A DNA stretch of 9,057 nucleotides from Helicobacteraceae bacterium (GTDB lineage Bacteria > Campylobacterota > Campylobacteria > Campylobacterales > Sulfurimonadaceae). Position numbers and translations under genes: made by a program. Below are positions 5,992 to 9,057 of the stretch, one piece after another. A model generated the notes under the pieces. The model searched no databases, had not been told where the DNA came from, and worked only from the letters and a program-made list of their open reading frames with translations. Where the stretch lies: NCBI GenBank assembly GCA_015488075.1, contig WFOM01000066.1, positions 1 to 9,057 on the forward strand, in the 5' to 3' direction. Positions within the stretch are counted from its first letter, which is position 1, and the number at the start of each line of letters is the position of its first letter.

Positions 5992-7605
5992 TTACACCTC
6001 CTCTTTTTTATGATGCCTGTGAGCACCGTCATCAGTTGGTTTTATAAGTTTTTTGCTTAGATACGGTGTAAAAATATATGCAACAACAAGTGATGCAAAA
6101 AGAGCTACAGGGACATTTAATGGGATAGGTTTCATAAATTCACCCATCATTCCGCCGACAAACATCATAGGAACCATTGTCAAAATGATGGCAAGTGTTG
6201 CTATGTTTGTCGGTCTTCCTATCTCATCTGTTGCTTTTACAAGCAGTGTATCCATATCTTTGTGCTCACTGTCATGTGCATGAAGATGTCTGTGAATGTT
6301 TTCTATAACTATTATAGCCGCATCAACAAGCAGTCCGAGTGAGAGCAAAAATGCAAACAGTGTTATCCTGTTTATGGTTTGTCCTCCTATATATGCCACA
6401 AAGAGTGTTACAGCCAAAATTGCAGGAACTGTAAATGTAACTATAAGAGACTCTTTCCATCCGAGGAAGAAAACAAGCATAACAGCTATTATCGCTATGG
6501 TTACTATGAGATGTTCAACCAGTTCGTTTACTGCATCGTTGGCTCTTACACCGTAGTCTCTTGTGATTTTGTAGTGTATTCCGAGTTTTTCAAGCTCATC
6601 TTTGTGTTTTTTAAGAACATCTTTGACATCATTTGCTACAAAAACCGCATTTGAACCGGCAAGTTTTGATACCGTCATGGTGATTTGTGAGTGTTTTTGT
6701 ATGTTGCCTGATTTTTCATCTTTTAAAACGATTTCGGCTTCTTGTTTGTTTTGAAAATCAACTCCGTCTGTTATGGTTGCCACATCTCTTAGATAAATAG
6801 GACTTCCCATATATTCTGCAACTATGATGTCGCCTACATCTTTTGTTGTCTCGATCGCATTTTTAACACCAAAAACAACTATTTTGTTCTCTTTTGTAGG
6901 TGTGTCAACTTTTGGAACTTCTATGGCTATTGCTTTTATAGCCTGGACTATCTGTCCCAAAGAGAGATGATACCCTTTTAGTTTGTTTAAGTCAACTTCA
7001 ACATTGAACTGTTCTCTGTGTTCACCTTTTAGTGTGGTTTTTGATACATTCTCAACCTGTGATATTTCTCTTTTTAAGTCTTCTATTTTTGCCAGAAAGT
7101 TTCTGTAAGGAATGTTGTTGTTTTCCTGCCAGAAAGCTATGGTTACTATAGGTATGTCTATATCTATATCAAAAGGTTTTACCAGCGGTTGCATGATGTC
7201 TTTTGGAAGCTGGTCCATATTTTGCATAACTTTGTCATAAAGTTTCAGGTTGGAGATTTCTCTGTTTTGTCCTATATAATACATAACATTTACAACAGCC
7301 ACATTTTCCATACTCATAGAGTATATGTGCTCCACACCTTTTATCTCTCTTAGCTTTTGCTCCAAAGGCTCTACTATAATGGTCTCAACCTGTTTTGGCG
7401 AGAGTCCGGGTGCAGGTATGATGATACTTCCGCCGCTTATGGCAATCTGCGGGTCTTCTTCTCTTGGCATTATGCTTAAAGATATATATCCTATAGCAAG
7501 TAAAAATACTGCCAAAACCGCAGTCAAAGGATTATACAAAAAAGTTTTTGCCAGTTTTCCGGCATAATCTTTGACTTCTATATGTGACAAATCTTTTTCT
7601 TTCAT
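5992..7605 (-). CDS. RND efflux permease, N-terminal half (TM1-TM6)
   Basis: This gene encodes 537 residues, half the usual length of about 1,050. TM1 is at about 27-46, followed by the MPREEDPQI and PAPGLSPKQVE motifs of the porter domain. The periplasmic region runs to about 360, and TM2-TM6 lie near 363-382, 387-407, 414-435, 465-484 and 492-514. TM4 reads GLLVDAAIIVIENI, with Asp428 at a proton-relay position; the second Asp of the AcrB pair is Ala, as in many relatives. RPTNIATLAIILTMVPM leads into TM5. The substrate is not evident; the TM4 motif resembles multidrug more than heavy-metal pumps, yet cytosolic segments are His-rich (438-448 and 529-532). The protein stops with KKEEV just after TM6, exactly at the loop joining the two RND halves. 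The start is ATG at 7605, one base after the adaptor stop, with AGAGGTG upstream. Confidence 0.9.
   Translation of the reverse strand: MKEKDLSHIEVKDYAGKLAKTFLYNPLTAVLAVFLLAIGYISLSIMPREEDPQIAISGGSIIIPAPGLSPKQVETIIVEPLEQKLREIKGVEHIYSMSMENVAVVNVMYYIGQNREISNLKLYDKVMQNMDQLPKDIMQPLVKPFDIDIDIPIVTIAFWQENNNIPYRNFLAKIEDLKREISQVENVSKTTLKGEHREQFNVEVDLNKLKGYHLSLGQIVQAIKAIAIEVPKVDTPTKENKIVVFGVKNAIETTKDVGDIIVAEYMGSPIYLRDVATITDGVDFQNKQEAEIVLKDEKSGNIQKHSQITMTVSKLAGSNAVFVANDVKDVLKKHKDELEKLGIHYKITRDYGVRANDAVNELVEHLIVTIAIIAVMLVFFLGWKESLIVTFTVPAILAVTLFVAYIGGQTINRITLFAFLLSLGLLVDAAIIVIENIHRHLHAHDSEHKDMDTLLVKATDEIGRPTNIATLAIILTMVPMMFVGGMMGEFMKPIPLNVPVALFASLVVAYIFTPYLSKKLIKPTDDGAHRHHKKEEV
5995..6004 (-). promoter_or_regulatory. 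Near-perfect Shine-Dalgarno for the second pump half
   Basis: On the minus strand AGAGGAGGTG contains AGGAGGTG, fully complementary to the usual 3' end of 16S rRNA, with seven bases between AGGAGG and the ATG at 5989. It is built from the last Glu-Glu-Val codons of the first pump half. It is the strongest ribosome-binding site in the window and argues for true separate initiation of the second half. Confidence 0.75.
6004..6009 (-). other. A6 run able to fuse the two pump halves by a -1 shift
   Basis: The minus strand reads six A residues as two Lys codons (AAA AAA) just before GAG GAG GTG TAA. The frame of the second half is the -1 frame. It is closed by TAA at 6010-6008 and open from there on, so a shift must occur in the narrow interval holding this run. 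Slippage by one base, or one extra A in RNA or DNA, would read on as KKRGGVTM and into the second half. Whether it happens cannot be told from sequence. Confidence 0.4.
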
Positions 7606-7606
7606 G

Positions 7607-8368
7607 CTACACCTCTATATCAACTGTTGCATACATTCCGGGATATAGCTTTTTGTTTTTTATATCTTTTTTGTCTATTTTTATTTTTATTTTAAAAGTG
7701 TGTGTCATAGGATTTGAACTCGGGATGATAGCAGATATTTTTCCTGTTGTTTTTATACCTACAGATGGGATGTTGACTTTTACTTTTTTCCCTATGTATA
7801 TCTTTTTCATATTGTTTTCAGATACTTCCACCTGAACTTTTAGGTCACTTAGGTCAGCCAACACAATAGCCGGCATTCCGGGCATTGCCATCTCTCCAAC
7901 TTTTATGTTTTTGGCTATGATTACACCATCATTTGGTGCTTTTATCTTAAGATATCTGTATTGGTTGTAAACTTCATCAAGTCTTGCTTTTGCTATGTTT
8001 ACCATATCCTGAGTGTTTTTATAAGCCAGTTCAAGCTCTTCTACTTTGTATTTTGCAACCATATCTTTTTCATAAAGTCTTTTGTGTCTTTCAAGATTTC
8101 TTTTTATATTTTCAAGCTGGTTTTGATACATCTGTAGTGAAAGCTCCGCTTGTCTTTTTGCTGAGTCTATCTCTTTTGAGTCTATCTCATAAAGAAGCTG
8201 TCCTTTTTTTACAAAATCACCTTCACTTACATTTACTTTTGTAACAAATCCCATAAATCTGCTTGTTATCATCTTTTGGTTGTCAGATATGATGCTTCCG
8301 GAAAGTGTTACGGTTTCTGCCAGAAGCGACATGGATGTTATCATTAAAAATATCAGTATTTTTTTCAT
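7607..8368 (-). CDS. Periplasmic adaptor (membrane fusion protein) of RND efflux pump
   Basis: The 253-residue product has a Sec signal peptide (MKKILIFLMITSMSLLA, probable cut before ETVTL). The order of domains is that of an adaptor: first lipoyl half around 37-62 (GFVTKVNVSEGDFVKKGQLLYEID), a coiled-coil hairpin around 65-135 rich in Glu, Lys and Gln, second lipoyl half around 137-173 (RYLKIKAPNDGVIIAKNIKVGEM), and a beta-barrel ending in LYPGMYATVDIEV. It lacks most of the membrane-proximal domain and is shorter than the usual 350-400 residues; no lipobox Cys is present. It should bridge the pump to the TolC-type channel in the periplasm. The ATG at 8368 has AAAGGGG five bases upstream and lies 12 bases after the channel gene stop. 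The last codons (GAG GTG TAG) contribute to the ribosome-binding site of the pump. Confidence 0.93.
   Translation of the reverse strand: MKKILIFLMITSMSLLAETVTLSGSIISDNQKMITSRFMGFVTKVNVSEGDFVKKGQLLYEIDSKEIDSAKRQAELSLQMYQNQLENIKRNLERHKRLYEKDMVAKYKVEELELAYKNTQDMVNIAKARLDEVYNQYRYLKIKAPNDGVIIAKNIKVGEMAMPGMPAIVLADLSDLKVQVEVSENNMKKIYIGKKVKVNIPSVGIKTTGKISAIIPSSNPMTHTFKIKIKIDKKDIKNKKLYPGMYATVDIEV
7610..7616 (-). promoter_or_regulatory. Shine-Dalgarno for the first pump half, inside the adaptor gene
   Basis: AGAGGTG on the minus strand is formed by the end of the Ile codon plus the Glu and Val codons that end the adaptor. It is followed by TAG, one C, and the ATG at 7605. The layout GAGGTG-stop-C-ATG is almost identical to that between the two pump halves. 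Termination and initiation overlap so closely that coupling is expected. Confidence 0.65.
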
Positions 8369-8380
8369 CTTTTCCCCTTT

Positions 8381-9057
8381 TTATCTGTAGTTTGCTATTT
8401 TTTTAAGTTCAAATATCTGTTTTGTTCTTTTGTTTTGTGCCATTAAAAGTTCCAAAACTTTTTTTATCTGCTCTGACTGTTTTATGATGACATCATTCAT
8501 AGAAACAAGTTTCTCTTTGTATCTTCCCTCATAATTTTTATATATGGCATCAGCCAGTTCGAGCTCTTTTTTAAGTGATGATATCTGACTGTTTAGTGTT
8601 TGTATGTTTGTTTTTATTTTTGCAATTTTGAGTGCTATACCTTTTTTTGCAAGTTCAACCTTAGATGAGATTTTTAACTTCTCAATCTTTGCTCTTTGTT
8701 CTTTTGCATAGTCGCTTCCACCGTTAAATATGTTCCATTTCAGTTGTAGACCTACTGTGTATGATTTGTGTTTGTTCAGATTTGTCCACAGTTTGTCATC
8801 GCTAGAAGCGACTTCAGCCTTAAATCCTATAACAGGGTAGTAAAGGTCTGCTCTTGAAACTTTTAGCATACTGTCTGTAATCTTAAGACCTTCTTGTGCT
8901 TTTTGCAAATCAAGATTTGCATTTAATGCTTCTTCATCAGATATATCCGGCATCTTTACGGCTTTTTTGGGAGGGATGATAGACTCTACTTTTTGGTTTA
9001 GCAAAAAGCTTATGTATTGATAAAGCAGTTTTTTGTTTGCTTTTAGTTGGGTTATAA
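8381..9057 (-). CDS. TolC-family outer-membrane efflux protein (partial, C-terminal part)
   Basis: The frame runs from a TAA at 8383-8381 to the right edge of the window, giving 224 complete codons. The gene continues beyond, since the family is normally 400-480 residues. A TTG at 9004 should not be taken as the start because coding sequence continues upstream of it (TQLKANKKLLYQYISF). Visible hallmarks are the second structural repeat: a helix with LDLQKAQEGLKITDSMLKVSR, the strand YPVIGFKAEV, then YTVGLQLKWNIFNGG, and two long helices rich in Lys, Glu, Ile and Leu (from about AKEQRAKIEKLK to the end). It would form the trimeric channel through the outer membrane and periplasm that docks with the adaptor encoded 12 bases downstream. 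The operon promoter lies outside the window. Confidence 0.9.
   Translation of the reverse strand, partial: ITQLKANKKLLYQYISFLLNQKVESIIPPKKAVKMPDISDEEALNANLDLQKAQEGLKITDSMLKVSRADLYYPVIGFKAEVASSDDKLWTNLNKHKSYTVGLQLKWNIFNGGSDYAKEQRAKIEKLKISSKVELAKKGIALKIAKIKTNIQTLNSQISSLKKELELADAIYKNYEGRYKEKLVSMNDVIIKQSEQIKKVLELLMAQNKRTKQIFELKKIANYR

Noticed and set aside
6003..6010. Classic A-AAA-AAG heptamer for programmed -1 frameshifting in the first pump half
   Set aside because: The bases are present but the reading phase is AAA AAA GAG, not A AAA AAG, and the strong Shine-Dalgarno lies downstream rather than 10-14 bases upstream. Only simple slippage on the run remains plausible.
8381..9004. Complete 207-aa TolC-like gene starting at TTG 9004
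   Set aside because: The frame stays open and family-like to the window edge; this is the C-terminal part of a longer gene.
1..9057. CRISPR arrays, insertion sequences, tRNA or rRNA genes, toxin-antitoxin pairs
   Set aside because: No regular direct repeats, transposase motifs, terminal inverted repeats or tRNA-like cloverleaf segments were noticed; the window is almost filled by ordinary coding genes.

Overview
The window looks like a piece of a chromosome from a Campylobacterota (epsilonproteobacterial) species of moderate AT richness, perhaps a Sulfurimonas-like or related environmental lineage. The best pointer is the gene pair at the left: a UPF0323-type lipoprotein directly followed by a synthetase-only glutathionylspermidine synthase homologue, an order I recall from Campylobacter (Cj0371-Cj0372). 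Heavy use of AAA, ATA and TTT codons and promoters with good -10 but poor -35 boxes fit. No mobile element, CRISPR array, tRNA or rRNA was seen. No gene-free stretch exceeds about 150 bp.

Layout. Positions 1-180 hold the 3' end of an unrecognised plus-strand gene. A 150-bp gap (181-330) carries a 14-bp palindrome and a candidate promoter. Next come three plus-strand genes: a UPF0323-like lipoprotein (331-903), an ATP-grasp glutathionylspermidine-synthase-like protein (904-2082) that starts on the base after the lipoprotein stop codon, and a sensor-less GGDEF-EAL protein (2138-3385). The GGDEF half of the last is degenerate, while the EAL half keeps its catalytic set. The gene converges on, and overlaps by 15 bp, a minus-strand LOG-family Rossmann protein (3371-4270).

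The right half is a minus-strand tripartite efflux operon, read from the right edge leftward: TolC-type outer-membrane protein (partial, 8381-9057), a short periplasmic adaptor (7607-8368), then an RND pump encoded as two adjacent genes (5992-7605 and 4292-5989). Together the halves (537 + 565 aa) equal one normal RND permease, cut in the cytosolic loop between TM6 and TM7. The second half has a near-perfect Shine-Dalgarno at ideal distance. A run of six A residues lies just before the first half's stop, in the short interval where a -1 shift would fuse the halves. The locus may therefore be a true split pump, a slippage-regulated pump, or a one-base indel.

The efflux operon runs straight into the LOG-family gene. 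The 21-bp junction forms a 14-bp hairpin in the minus-strand RNA and contains an extended -10 placed so that LOG transcripts could be leaderless. At three junctions the last codons of the upstream gene double as the ribosome-binding site of the next, so translational coupling looks like a general habit here.
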